Source: CAYSBE01 sp044337585 | GTDB taxonomy: Bacteria; Bacteroidota; Bacteroidia; UKL13-3 | DNA: 13,033 nt | Assembly (NCBI GenBank): GCA_044337585.1 | Contig: JBIINH010000057.1 | Location: 1-13,033, forward strand | Direction of reading: 5' to 3' | Shown: in pieces, positions 1 through 8,552 of the stretch | Layout of the letters: each line of letters begins with the position of its first letter | Position numbering within the stretch: position 1 is the stretch's first letter | Translations under genes and position numbers: made by a program | The notes under the pieces: model-generated | The model's input: the letters and a program-made list of their open reading frames with translations, nothing else | The model's database searches: none | What the model was told of the DNA's origin: nothing

Positions 1-268
1 CTACTACTTTCTTAGCTACTATCTTCACTTTTTTAGCAACGGGTTTGGTTACTTTTATGTTTTTCGAAGCAACTTTTTTAGCAACGGGTTTTGATGACTT
101 TTTTGCAATCGGCTTGCTAGCCTTTACCTTTTTTACAACTGCCTTTTTAGCTACAGGTTTAGTAACTTTTTTTACAGGCTTTGCAACTTTACTACTTTTC
201 CCTTTGCTAGCCTTTGCTGCTGGTTTTACAACCTTTTTTGCTTGAGCTTTGGTATTCTTTTTTGCCAT
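1..268 (-). CDS. Lysine-rich basic protein, 5' part only (candidate N-terminal tail of a TraR/DksA-type zinc-finger regulator)
   Basis: An open frame starts at the ATG read from 268 and runs off the left edge without a stop, so only the first 89 residues are visible. They contain about 33 Lys, many Ala, Val and Pro, and no acidic or aromatic residues. KPVAKK-like units recur (residues 37-42, 60-65, 75-80), resembling histone H1-like tails that bind nucleic acid. The start lies five bases after the ileS stop, so it is probably co-transcribed with ileS. From knowledge of Bacteroidota gene order, ileS is often followed by a TraR/DksA zinc-finger protein and then lspA, and in some Chitinophagaceae that regulator carries a Lys/Ala-rich tail. 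The C-terminal domain lies outside the window, so this identity is inference. A free-standing histone H1-like protein is the alternative. The gene is well supported, its function is not. Confidence 0.75.
   Translation of the reverse strand, partial: MAKKNTKAQAKKVVKPAAKASKGKSSKVAKPVKKVTKPVAKKAVVKKVKASKPIAKKSSKPVAKKVASKNIKVTKPVAKKVKIVAKKVV
27..91. repeat. Direct repeat pair, 20 bp, 45-bp period, within the lysine-rich gene
   Basis: The 20 bases at 27-46 recur exactly at 72-91. The period is 45 bp (15 codons), so the repeat keeps frame and encodes KPVAKKV twice (residues 60-66 and 75-81 of the minus-strand protein). Degenerate copies occur further right in the same gene. This looks like internal duplication of a basic tail, a type of sequence prone to length variation. 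Confidence 0.8.
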
Positions 269-273
269 AATTG

Positions 274-3200
274 TTAGTTCGATTTTGTGATTGATACCTT
301 TATTTTATGTTCGTCTACTTCTATCTCAGCAGGGGCTAAATTAGGCATCGCCAATTCCATTTCCGTTGCTAAAATTTCGGTGCAAATATATGTTTTGTAA
401 TTACTTATGGAATTTTTTATGTAATCGTGTGGCTCCAGTATAACTTTTATCTTGTCTGTAACCTCAAGATTAGTCTCTTTTCTAAGGTTTTGTAGCTTGC
501 TGATTACCTCCCTTGCAATACCTTCTTCTTTCAGATTATCAGATAGTTCTATATCTAGAGCAACTGTAATATTGCCATCTATGGCCACTTTGTAGCCCGG
601 TATTTCTTTGGATAAAATTTCCACATCTGTGGGTAAAATTTCGATGGTTTCACCTTCTACATCAAGGTCATATTTCCCTTTTTCTTCTAATTGTGATATT
701 TCTGATTGCCCCATATTTAAGATGGCATCTCCTGTAACTTTCATTTTTGAACCGACTTTTTTACCCAAAATCCTAAAATTTGGTTTGATGGATTTGTCAA
801 TTGTATCAATAAACTCTAGTTGCTTAACATTTACCTCTGATAATATTAAATCTTGAACATGTTTAATTTCATCTTTAATACGTGCATCAACAACTGGTAT
901 CAATATTTTTTGTAGCGGTTGACGTACTTTGATATTCTCTTTTTTGCGAATAGACAGCACAAGCGAACTAATCTTTTGAGCATATTCCATTTGCTCTTCT
1001 AACAAATTGTCGGAAGCCAACGGGTCATAATGAGCAAGGTTGGTTAAGTGAACTGATTGTGAAGCACCATTTAGATTTCTATATGTCCAGTCGCTAAAAA
1101 ATGGTGCAAAGGAGCTGCTCAATTGTGAAACGGTAATCAAACATTGATAAAGTGTTTCGTAAGCTGCTTTTTTATCGGCATTCATTTCGCCTTTCCAAAA
1201 TCTTCTTCTGCTTAGTCTTACGTACCAATTTGATAGGTGATCGCAGGTAAATTCTTCAATAGCCCTAACAGCAGGTGTAGCATCATAGGAGTCCATTTTT
1301 TCTGTAACCAGCTTTACCAGGTTATTCAGTTTACTTAATATCCAACGATCTAGTTCAGTTCTGTTTTGCAATGCAGTAAGCGTGCTTTGGTCATATATAA
1401 AACCGTCAATATTGGCATAAATAGCGAAGAAGGAATAAGTATTATAAAGTGTACCGAAAAACTTGCGTTGGCTTTCGGCTACTCCTTCTAAATCAAATTT
1501 TAAATTATCCCATGGGTCGCTGTTACTCAACATATACCAACGTGTGGCATCAGCACCGTATTTGGCAATAGTAGCAAATGGGTCTACTACATTTCCCAAA
1601 CGTTTGCTCATTTTATTGCCATTTTTATCTAATACAAGACCATTGGCAATCACATTTTTAAAGGCAATACCGGGATTGTTGTTTTGCACATTCACCGCTT
1701 TAATTTCTTCACTGCACTCACTAAGCAAAACAGCCAATGCATGCAGGGTAAAAAACCAACCCCTGGTTTGATCCACTCCTTCGGCAATAAAATCTGCGGG
1801 ATAATTTTCGTGGAATACTTGTTTGTCATCGGCAAATGGGAAATTCCATTGCGCATAAGGCATTGCACCACTGTCAAACCAAACATCTATCAAATCAGGC
1901 TCTCTATACAATTTATTTCCACTATCCGATACCAAAACCACTTCATCTACATAAGGTTTGTGTAAATCATTTATGTCAAATGATTTATCCATAAAACCTG
2001 CTGCAATTGATTTACCAATTTCTATTTCCAACTCTTCTTTACTGCCAATGCATATTTCTTCGCTGCCATCTTCACTTCTCCAAATAGGAAGCGGTGTGCC
2101 CCAATAGCGTGAGCGGGAAAGGTTCCAGTCCACTAAATTTTCCAACCAATTGCCAAACCTACCCGTGCCAGTATGTTCGGGTTTCCAATTTATTTGTTTG
2201 TTCAGCTCAATCAGCTTGTCTTTATAGGCTGTGGTTTTTATAAACCAACTTTCCAACGGATAATATAAAATGGGCTTATCTGTTCGCCAGCAATGCGGAT
2301 AGGTATGATCGTATTTTTCTTTTTTAAATAGTTTACCTTCTGTTTGCAATTTTAGAATAATGCGTTCATCAACATTCAGGTAATTTAATTTAGAAGTGTC
2401 TTTTATTATTCCACTCAACTTACTTTTTTGCAGTTCTAGTTCTGTTGCTTTCTCTTCATCTGTCAAGTAAGCTTCTTTCACATACTCCTCACCATATAGG
2501 AATAAATCATCTTTCACTTCGGGCAAAAACCTTCCACGCTTATCAACTAAAGTTAAACTGCCCACACCATACTGTTTGGCCACCCTAAAATCATCGGCAC
2601 CAAAACTTGGAGCAATATGTACGATACCGGTACCATCTTCTGTGGTCACAAAATCGCCTAATATTACTTTGAATGCATCACCATTATCTACGTTTGCAAA
2701 GGACAATAATTGTTCATATCTCAACCCTTCCAGCGCTTTCCCTTTTACTTCCTTAATCACTTCAAAGGGTATTAATTTATCTCCCTCTTTATAGCTATCA
2801 ATAGCTAATTCAGCCTGCTCCGGTTTAAAATATTTCGAAACAAGTTCTTTTGCCATAATCACCTTTACATTCTTATAGGTGAATGGATGATACGTTTCAA
2901 CAATGGCATAATCAATTTTTGCACCAACGGCTAATGCCGTATTGGAAGGCAAAGTCCAAGGCGTGGTTGTCCATGCCAAAAAGTATACATCACCCTCAAA
3001 AGGAGCATCAAGGGCTTTGAACATAGCCACTGCGGTATTGTCTTTTACATCTTTGTAAGTTCCGGGTTGGTTTAATTCGTGCGAACTAAGGCCTGTACCT
3101 GCCGCTGGAGAATATGGCTGAATGGTGTAGCCTTTATACAAAAGTCCTTTGCTGTATAGTTGTTTCAATACCCACCAAAGCGATTCAATGTATTTATTTT

Positions 3201-3654
3201 CGTATGTAATGTAAGGGTCGTTCAGGTTTACCCAATACCCCATACGCTCAGTAAGGTTATTCCACACATCGGTAAATTTCATTACATCTTTGCGACAAGC
3301 TTCGTTGTATTCAGCTACTGAAATTTTTTTACCAATATCTTCTTTTGTTATGCCCAATGTTTTCTCCACCTGAAGCTCCACAGGCAAGCCGTGTGTGTCC
3401 CACCCTGCTTTTCGTTTCACTTGAAAACCCTTTAATGTATTGTATCTGCAAAAAATATCTTTTACCGTGCGGCTCATCACGTGATGAATACCCGGCATTC
3501 CGTTAGCGCTAGGTGGGCCTTCATAAAAAACAAAAGACTTTGCACCATTGCGGTTTTCGATGCTTTTATCAAAAATATTTTGCTCATTCCAAAATTTGAG
3601 AATCTCTTCTTCAAATGCCGGAAAATCAAGCTTTTTATACTCGTTATAATTCAT
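274..3654 (-). CDS. ileS: Isoleucyl-tRNA synthetase, IleRS2 type, with GIHH in place of HIGH
   Basis: A complete 1126-residue class Ia synthetase that charges tRNA-Ile with isoleucine in the cytoplasm. The length fits the Bacteroidota family. The Rossmann-fold signature is at 55-58, but reads GIHH instead of HIGH. The motif KAGWDTHGLPVE follows at 82-93. The CP1 editing domain shows the threonine-rich peptide TTTPW (229-233) and the editing-site Asp pair in GADDF (352-356). The catalytic domain resumes with DWNLSRSRYWGTPLPIW (509-525), DVWFDSG (590-596) and KMSKR (681-685). An anticodon-binding helical domain follows (about 770-920), then a long C-terminal region without the cysteine zinc cluster of type 1 bacterial enzymes. 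These features place it in the eukaryote-like IleRS2 group, which is generally less sensitive to mupirocin. The gene follows the transporter by 97 bp and probably has its own promoter. No frameshift is visible. Confidence 0.97.
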   Translation of the reverse strand: MNYNEYKKLDFPAFEEEILKFWNEQNIFDKSIENRNGAKSFVFYEGPPSANGMPGIHHVMSRTVKDIFCRYNTLKGFQVKRKAGWDTHGLPVELQVEKTLGITKEDIGKKISVAEYNEACRKDVMKFTDVWNNLTERMGYWVNLNDPYITYENKYIESLWWVLKQLYSKGLLYKGYTIQPYSPAAGTGLSSHELNQPGTYKDVKDNTAVAMFKALDAPFEGDVYFLAWTTTPWTLPSNTALAVGAKIDYAIVETYHPFTYKNVKVIMAKELVSKYFKPEQAELAIDSYKEGDKLIPFEVIKEVKGKALEGLRYEQLLSFANVDNGDAFKVILGDFVTTEDGTGIVHIAPSFGADDFRVAKQYGVGSLTLVDKRGRFLPEVKDDLFLYGEEYVKEAYLTDEEKATELELQKSKLSGIIKDTSKLNYLNVDERIILKLQTEGKLFKKEKYDHTYPHCWRTDKPILYYPLESWFIKTTAYKDKLIELNKQINWKPEHTGTGRFGNWLENLVDWNLSRSRYWGTPLPIWRSEDGSEEICIGSKEELEIEIGKSIAAGFMDKSFDINDLHKPYVDEVVLVSDSGNKLYREPDLIDVWFDSGAMPYAQWNFPFADDKQVFHENYPADFIAEGVDQTRGWFFTLHALAVLLSECSEEIKAVNVQNNNPGIAFKNVIANGLVLDKNGNKMSKRLGNVVDPFATIAKYGADATRWYMLSNSDPWDNLKFDLEGVAESQRKFFGTLYNTYSFFAIYANIDGFIYDQSTLTALQNRTELDRWILSKLNNLVKLVTEKMDSYDATPAVRAIEEFTCDHLSNWYVRLSRRRFWKGEMNADKKAAYETLYQCLITVSQLSSSFAPFFSDWTYRNLNGASQSVHLTNLAHYDPLASDNLLEEQMEYAQKISSLVLSIRKKENIKVRQPLQKILIPVVDARIKDEIKHVQDLILSEVNVKQLEFIDTIDKSIKPNFRILGKKVGSKMKVTGDAILNMGQSEISQLEEKGKYDLDVEGETIEILPTDVEILSKEIPGYKVAIDGNITVALDIELSDNLKEEGIAREVISKLQNLRKETNLEVTDKIKVILEPHDYIKNSISNYKTYICTEILATEMELAMPNLAPAEIEVDEHKIKVSITKSN

Positions 3655-3670
3655 AATAAGCTGTTGATAT

Positions 3671-3692
3671 TTTGCAACAAACGTATTGCAAA
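3671..3692. promoter_or_regulatory. Inverted repeat, 7-bp arms with 8-bp centre, upstream of ileS (possible operator)
   Basis: TTTGCAA at 3671-3677 and TTGCAAA at 3686-3692 are perfect reverse complements separated by 8 bases. The centre is the putative -7 box of ileS. A dyad covering a core promoter suits a repressor site. It could also form a small hairpin in RNA read through from the upstream transporter gene, but the stem is short, AT-rich and has no U-tract. The function is inferred from position only. Confidence 0.35.
3678..3685 (-). promoter_or_regulatory. Candidate -7 promoter box for ileS
   Basis: On the minus strand this reads TACGTTTG, a full match to the Bacteroidota -7 consensus TAnnTTTG, 23 nt before the ileS ATG. 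No good TTTG -33 element lies 19-21 nt further upstream, so it is only a candidate. It sits exactly in the centre of a perfect inverted repeat (3671-3692). Confidence 0.35.
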
Positions 3693-3751
3693 TGGTTGTT
3701 TAAAATAAAAAAGATTGCGAAAATAGGTGTTCGGATGTATAAATGAAAGAC

Positions 3752-6118
3752 TTAGTCATCTTCCTCACTATCAGATGGCTCAGGCTCTAATTGCACCAAT
3801 GCTGCATCTAATTCGTGTTTATTGATTCGTTTTTCTAATGAAAGTAATAAGGATGGTAGTAATAATAAATTCATCAACATACCAAAAATCAATGATAGCG
3901 AAGTGAGTATACCCAATGCTACTGTGCCCCCAAAATCGCTCGCTGCAAAAATGATAAAACCACCAAACAAAGCGATGGCAGTGTAGATGATACTTGGACC
4001 TGCTTCACGTAAACTTTCAGGAATGGCAATGCTCATATCCCAATTATGTTTCTTTAGTGAATTTCGGTATTTGGCAAGGTAATGTATGGTGAAGTCAACC
4101 ACGATTCCATATGCAACTGAATAAATGATAATGGTTGATGGCTTCAATCGAATATCAAAAAATCCCATAATGCTAAAGGTAAATAATAATGGAACAATAT
4201 TGGGAATTAGTGATATCACTACCATTTTCCAACTAAAGAAAAGAAATGCCATCATGATTGAAATTAAAACGAGGGCAGAAATCATACTTTGGGACAAATT
4301 TTTTACCAGGTAATCATTTCCTTTAAGAAAGATGATACTCGTTCCTGTGAGTTTTGTCTCGTATTTTTCGGGAGGAAAAATTCCATAAACTATTTTTCTT
4401 ACTTTTTCATTCAACACTTTCATTTCTACCGAGCCTATATCGGCCATTTGAATACTGACACGAGCTATTTGAAAATCTTTATCAACCATGCTTTTCATGA
4501 GGCCTTTTCCTGCATCTGAATTTTGAGGCACATAACTTAAAAGCTCGGGAATATCAAGAGCAGCCGGAAGGATAAAAAATCGTTCTTCCCCATTGTTGTA
4601 TCCTTGGTTTGCGAATTTTAAAAAATCAACCATAGATACCGGTTTTGAAAACTCAGGCAATTTGGATAACTCACGTTGCAGTTTGTTCATTTTTTGTAAG
4701 GTCACCAAATCTTTAACCCCGCCTTTTCGCTTAGTATCAATGGTGATTTCAAAAGGCAATACTCCTTTGAGTTCCTTCTCAAAAAATTTCAAGTCTGTAT
4801 ATACTTTATTTTGTTGAGGAAGATCATCCACTACATAACCTAAGGTGCGCACTTTACTGCTGCCATATATTGCTATGATAATGAGTAATGAAGTTACAAT
4901 ATATACCCATTTTCTGTGCCTGTAAACGATAGCATTACAAATATCCATAACAGCCCTTAGCCTTACATTATCTAAATGCTTGGTATGGCGAAGTTTGGGC
5001 GGAGGTAAATAGCTGTATACAATTGGTATAAATACGAGAGATACTACATAAATAATAACGATATTGATACCGGAAATTACTGAAAACTGATCCAACATGG
5101 CACTGCCTGAAAAGCTAAACACAACAAACCCAATTGCTGTAGTAACATTGGTAAGCAATAATGGCAATCCATTTTTTGAAATGAGCCTAATGATGGCGAG
5201 CATTTTATTTCCATGTGCCCTAAACTCCTGGTGATATACATTGAGCAGGTAAATGCAATTCTGAATACCAATAATAACAATAAGTGGTGGAATAAGTCCT
5301 GTTAAAATTGAAATACGGTATCCAAATAAATGAATGCTACCAAGGGTGCAAAAAACACCAATCAATACAACGATGAGAGAAAATACTACTGCCGAGATAA
5401 ACTTGAAGAAAATGAAAATAAACAGTGCTGTGATGAGAATTGCTAAATAGGTAAATATTTTTATCTCGTCTGCCACCTTGCTAGCCATAACAGTGCGTAC
5501 AAATGGCAAACCAGAATAATGCATTTCCACCTGATTATCTTGCCCAAACTGGTTGCACATTCTTTCAATATTATTTACCAATGCAATGCGGTCTTTTGAG
5601 TCGAGCTTTTGCTTGTTTAGCGTAATAGCAATAAGTGCCACATCTTTATTTTCGTTGTATAACAAGTCCTTATAAAAAGGCATAGAAAAAATCACATTTC
5701 GGATAGAATCCATTTGAGCATCCGTGTTTACAAAACCTGTTAACAATGGTTTGAGCTCAAGCAAATGCAGGGAATCATTTCGATAAGGAGTTAATACATT
5801 AGCAACTGAAACCACATTTTCTACGCCATCAATCTGCCTGATATCGCGTGTAAGGGCATATAAATGATTGAAAAAGTCTTTCTCAAATAGCTTCTCTGTT
5901 TGCACACCAACAGCTAAAATATTGCCATCCTCGCCAAACATTTCTTTAAACTTTACATAATCAATGAAATCAGGATCGTCATTTGGAACCAACTTAGCAA
6001 AGTCATAGGCTAATTTCACCTTAGTGGCCTGCCATATAAAAAAGCCCGAGAACAATCCCAACGAAATGAGAATTGCCAATCGGTTGCGAAGGATAATTTT
6101 AGCTAATGAGTTCCACAT
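3752..6118 (-). CDS. RND/MMPL-family transporter, 12 TM (COG1033/patched-like)
   Basis: A complete 788-residue inner-membrane protein with the RND layout. TM1 is near 13-30, then a large periplasmic loop (about 31-220), five TMs between 221 and 370, TM7 near 403-420, a second large loop (about 421-610), and five TMs between 611 and 760. The length fits the MMPL/patched-like group rather than the roughly 1000-residue AcrB group. TM10 has GIVVDFTIHY (671-680), matching the GxxxD(Y/F) proton-relay signature. The equivalent TM4 segment has GIQNCIYLLN (284-293), with Asn where Asp is usual. The protein ends in a cytoplasmic acidic tail (about 779-788). No membrane-fusion or outer-membrane partner gene is adjacent. 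Substrate is unknown: lipid, hopanoid or drug export are family possibilities, none shown here. It is divergent from porZ and may have its own promoter in the 134-bp gap. Confidence 0.9.
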   Translation of the reverse strand: MWNSLAKIILRNRLAILISLGLFSGFFIWQATKVKLAYDFAKLVPNDDPDFIDYVKFKEMFGEDGNILAVGVQTEKLFEKDFFNHLYALTRDIRQIDGVENVVSVANVLTPYRNDSLHLLELKPLLTGFVNTDAQMDSIRNVIFSMPFYKDLLYNENKDVALIAITLNKQKLDSKDRIALVNNIERMCNQFGQDNQVEMHYSGLPFVRTVMASKVADEIKIFTYLAILITALFIFIFFKFISAVVFSLIVVLIGVFCTLGSIHLFGYRISILTGLIPPLIVIIGIQNCIYLLNVYHQEFRAHGNKMLAIIRLISKNGLPLLLTNVTTAIGFVVFSFSGSAMLDQFSVISGINIVIIYVVSLVFIPIVYSYLPPPKLRHTKHLDNVRLRAVMDICNAIVYRHRKWVYIVTSLLIIIAIYGSSKVRTLGYVVDDLPQQNKVYTDLKFFEKELKGVLPFEITIDTKRKGGVKDLVTLQKMNKLQRELSKLPEFSKPVSMVDFLKFANQGYNNGEERFFILPAALDIPELLSYVPQNSDAGKGLMKSMVDKDFQIARVSIQMADIGSVEMKVLNEKVRKIVYGIFPPEKYETKLTGTSIIFLKGNDYLVKNLSQSMISALVLISIMMAFLFFSWKMVVISLIPNIVPLLFTFSIMGFFDIRLKPSTIIIYSVAYGIVVDFTIHYLAKYRNSLKKHNWDMSIAIPESLREAGPSIIYTAIALFGGFIIFAASDFGGTVALGILTSLSLIFGMLMNLLLLPSLLLSLEKRINKHELDAALVQLEPEPSDSEEDD

Positions 6119-6252
6119 GAGTGTATCAAATTAATGTAAATATTGACTCGGGCGAAAGTAAAGATATATTTTGATTTGACATCTCAAAGAAATATGAACA
6201 CATGGAAGTGCTATCGAATAATAATATTGCTTAATTTGCGTTGCTTGAAAAC
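6119..6252. other. Divergent intergenic region between the RND transporter gene and porZ
   Basis: This 134-bp AT-rich gap must hold both promoters. On the plus strand TAATATTG (6222-6229) is a 7/8 match to TAnnTTTG, 23 nt before the chosen porZ ATG. On the minus strand TACTTTCG (7/8) lies 34 nt before the transporter ATG. Neither has a convincing TTTG -33 element. I see no tRNA, riboswitch or strong hairpin. Confidence 0.4.
6222..6229 (+). promoter_or_regulatory. Weak candidate -7 box for porZ-recO
   Basis: TAATATTG differs from TAnnTTTG at one position and ends 23 nt before the ATG at 6253, the same distance as at ileS, the STAS gene and the dehydrogenase gene. No -33 match is seen at 19 nt. 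One-mismatch boxes are common by chance in AT-rich DNA. Confidence 0.22.
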
Positions 6253-8544
6253 ATGAAAGTTCGGCTTATATTACTATTTATATTTATTTCTAAATTACTT
6301 TGGGCACAAACAACGCTTCCCGGAGTTGAGGGGTGGCGCATACATGCCTCTTTTCGTATCAATAATGACCTCATACAAGCCGGTAAGGAAATTGTAGTGG
6401 GTTCAGAAAATTCCATGTTTCTGCTAAACATAGAAACGCAGGAGATTAGGGTAATATCAAGGGTAAACGGAATGTCGGATGTGGCAGTCAAAAAGGTATT
6501 ATATGACGAAAGTTCGCGTGCGGTAGTAATTGCTTACGACCTTGGAAATATTGATATTTTTCAAAATGATTTCATTACGAATATACCTGACATTACGAAT
6601 AGAATCATTATTGGGGGAAAGAATATCAACAACCTCACCTCTCACAAAGGAAAAGTATACCTAGCCTGCAGTTTTGGCGTAGCTGTAATTGATATGCAAG
6701 CTAAACGTATAACTGACACTTATCAAAACATAGGCCCCGGAGGCTCAATATTAGAAGTTTTTGACATCGCTTTTTATAACAACTTCGCTTATATTAGCAC
6801 ACCCAGTGGTATCTATCGTGCCAATGAGAATAGCTTCAACCTAAGTGATTTTAATTCATGGACGTTGTTTCGCTCCTCAACTTCATGTCAAGAGTTAGAA
6901 TCTTTTGGCGGGATGCTTTATGCTGTTATTGATTCAACACTTGAAACTTTTGACAACGCTGTTTGGTCACCTGTTATTGGATTTTCAGGCATACGGATGT
7001 ATAGCATGAAAACTGCGAATAAAAAATTATTGCTTAGCTTATTCACACAATTAGCTGTATTTGATGAAAACGAGCAAGTCATTTCCTTTTCAAATATAAA
7101 AGGAGCCAGGGCTGCCATTTTATCTTCAGACAACTACTATTATGCATTAATCGATGACCAAGGTTTACTCAAGTTTCCTGCAAGCGGGCAACCGATTGAT
7201 TATATTTCTCCCTCTGGTCCTTATGGATCATTTGCGCAACGTATCAAATACCACGATAAAAAATTATGGATGGCAGGTGATATAGTAAACGGCCTTGGCA
7301 GTGATGGAGGCTGGGGACCGCGTTTTACAGGAAATAAAATTTATTTATTGCAAAATAATACTTACAAAAATTTCAAAGGCACCGATCCTAGAATTGATGG
7401 CGCGTGGGATATCATTGATGTAGCTGTGAACCCCTTAAATGGCAATGCATATTTTGCCTCTTTTGGCACCGGATTAATTGAAATGAATGAAAACCAAGTT
7501 CTTAATTTATATGATACGTCAAATAGCACATTAGGCAAGTTAAACTTTTCCAATCCGGGATTCAGGCCTTTGTACGTAAGTGGAGTTGATTTTGATTTTA
7601 ATGGAAATTTATGGGTAAGTAATTTTGGTGCGGTAAGACCCATTTCTGTTCGTTTGGCAAATGGAAACTGGCAATCATTTGCATTGCCATCAAACATTAA
7701 TAACGCATTCGGTTTTATTACTTGTGATGACTATGGAAACAAATGGATAATAAATACACGCGGGCTAGGCTTGTGTGTATTTAGGGAAAATATTATCGGA
7801 AATAATAATGATGACCAAGTAAAAGTACTTACCACCGACAAGCAAAATGGTGCATTACCAAGCAATACAGTATTTTGTGTAACCAATGATAAAAAAGGTG
7901 AGCTTTGGGTAGGTACATCAAAAGGGCTCTGTATTTTCTCTAACCCTGGAAATGTATTTAAAACTGGCGCTGACTTTGATGCCCAACAAATCGTAATCAA
8001 AGCAGGGCTCATTTTTAGCAATTTTTTAGATGATGTACCAATTTATTGCATCAAGGTAGATAATGCCAACCGCAAGTGGATAGGTACCAGCAACGGTGTA
8101 TGGTTGGTTTCTTCTGATGGTTTTACTGTAATTAGAAATTTTACCCGATTAAATAGCCCATTGCTTGCAAATGCCGTTTATGAAATTGGTATAGATGAAC
8201 ATACCGGTGAAGTTTTTTTTGTTACTGAAAAAGGTATCGTTTCATATATGGGAACTGCTACAGCAGGCGCTGAAAATTTTAACGATGTGAAAATATATCC
8301 CAATCCTGTAACTCCCGAATATGATGGCTCCATCGCTATTACTGGATTGGTTGAAAATTGTTATGTAAAAATAACCGACTTGAGCGGAAGTCTTGTGTAT
8401 GAAAATCGGGCTAATGGTGGGATGCTAACTTGGGATGGAATAAATTATTCAGGTAACAAAGTGGCAACAGGAGTATACCTGATTTTTGCCAGTGACAGTG
8501 AGGGCACTTTAACGCACGCCAATAAGCTACTTATTATTCGATAG
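6253..8544 (+). CDS. porZ: PorZ, type IX secretion system beta-propeller protein
   Basis: A 763-residue exported protein. From the ATG at 6253 the N-terminus is a good signal peptide: MKVR, a hydrophobic core, and likely cleavage after LLWA before QTT. An in-frame TTG at 6241 would only add four residues and is less likely. The body is beta-propeller-like, with repeats such as GELWVGTSKGLCIF, RKWIGTSNGVWLV and GNLWVS. The last 87 or so residues (from about 677) start with VKIYPNPV and end in NKLLIIR, like a type IX sorting domain. This three-part layout and the N-terminal sequence match PorZ. In Porphyromonas gingivalis PorZ belongs to the cell-surface attachment complex with PorU, PorV and PorQ and binds anionic LPS, used to anchor cargo. 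Adjacency to recO fits known Bacteroidota synteny. The main alternative is another propeller protein with a sorting domain. Confidence 0.88.
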   Translation: MKVRLILLFIFISKLLWAQTTLPGVEGWRIHASFRINNDLIQAGKEIVVGSENSMFLLNIETQEIRVISRVNGMSDVAVKKVLYDESSRAVVIAYDLGNIDIFQNDFITNIPDITNRIIIGGKNINNLTSHKGKVYLACSFGVAVIDMQAKRITDTYQNIGPGGSILEVFDIAFYNNFAYISTPSGIYRANENSFNLSDFNSWTLFRSSTSCQELESFGGMLYAVIDSTLETFDNAVWSPVIGFSGIRMYSMKTANKKLLLSLFTQLAVFDENEQVISFSNIKGARAAILSSDNYYYALIDDQGLLKFPASGQPIDYISPSGPYGSFAQRIKYHDKKLWMAGDIVNGLGSDGGWGPRFTGNKIYLLQNNTYKNFKGTDPRIDGAWDIIDVAVNPLNGNAYFASFGTGLIEMNENQVLNLYDTSNSTLGKLNFSNPGFRPLYVSGVDFDFNGNLWVSNFGAVRPISVRLANGNWQSFALPSNINNAFGFITCDDYGNKWIINTRGLGLCVFRENIIGNNNDDQVKVLTTDKQNGALPSNTVFCVTNDKKGELWVGTSKGLCIFSNPGNVFKTGADFDAQQIVIKAGLIFSNFLDDVPIYCIKVDNANRKWIGTSNGVWLVSSDGFTVIRNFTRLNSPLLANAVYEIGIDEHTGEVFFVTEKGIVSYMGTATAGAENFNDVKIYPNPVTPEYDGSIAITGLVENCYVKITDLSGSLVYENRANGGMLTWDGINYSGNKVATGVYLIFASDSEGTLTHANKLLIIR

Positions 8545-8552
8545 GTTCTGCA

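Noticed and set aside
45..245. Plus-strand open frame rich in Phe, Thr and Ala, like a membrane peptide
   Set aside because: It is the antisense shadow of the lysine-rich gene: Lys codons AAA/AAG read as TTT/CTT on the other strand.
6241..6252. TTG start for porZ four codons upstream
   Set aside because: The ATG at 6253 gives a clean signal peptide beginning MKVR. The extension adds Glu and Asn before it.
7362..8021. Minus-strand open frames inside porZ (7362-7697 and 7731-8021)
   Set aside because: They lie wholly inside a well-supported gene, show no recognisable domain and have no promoter-like signal.
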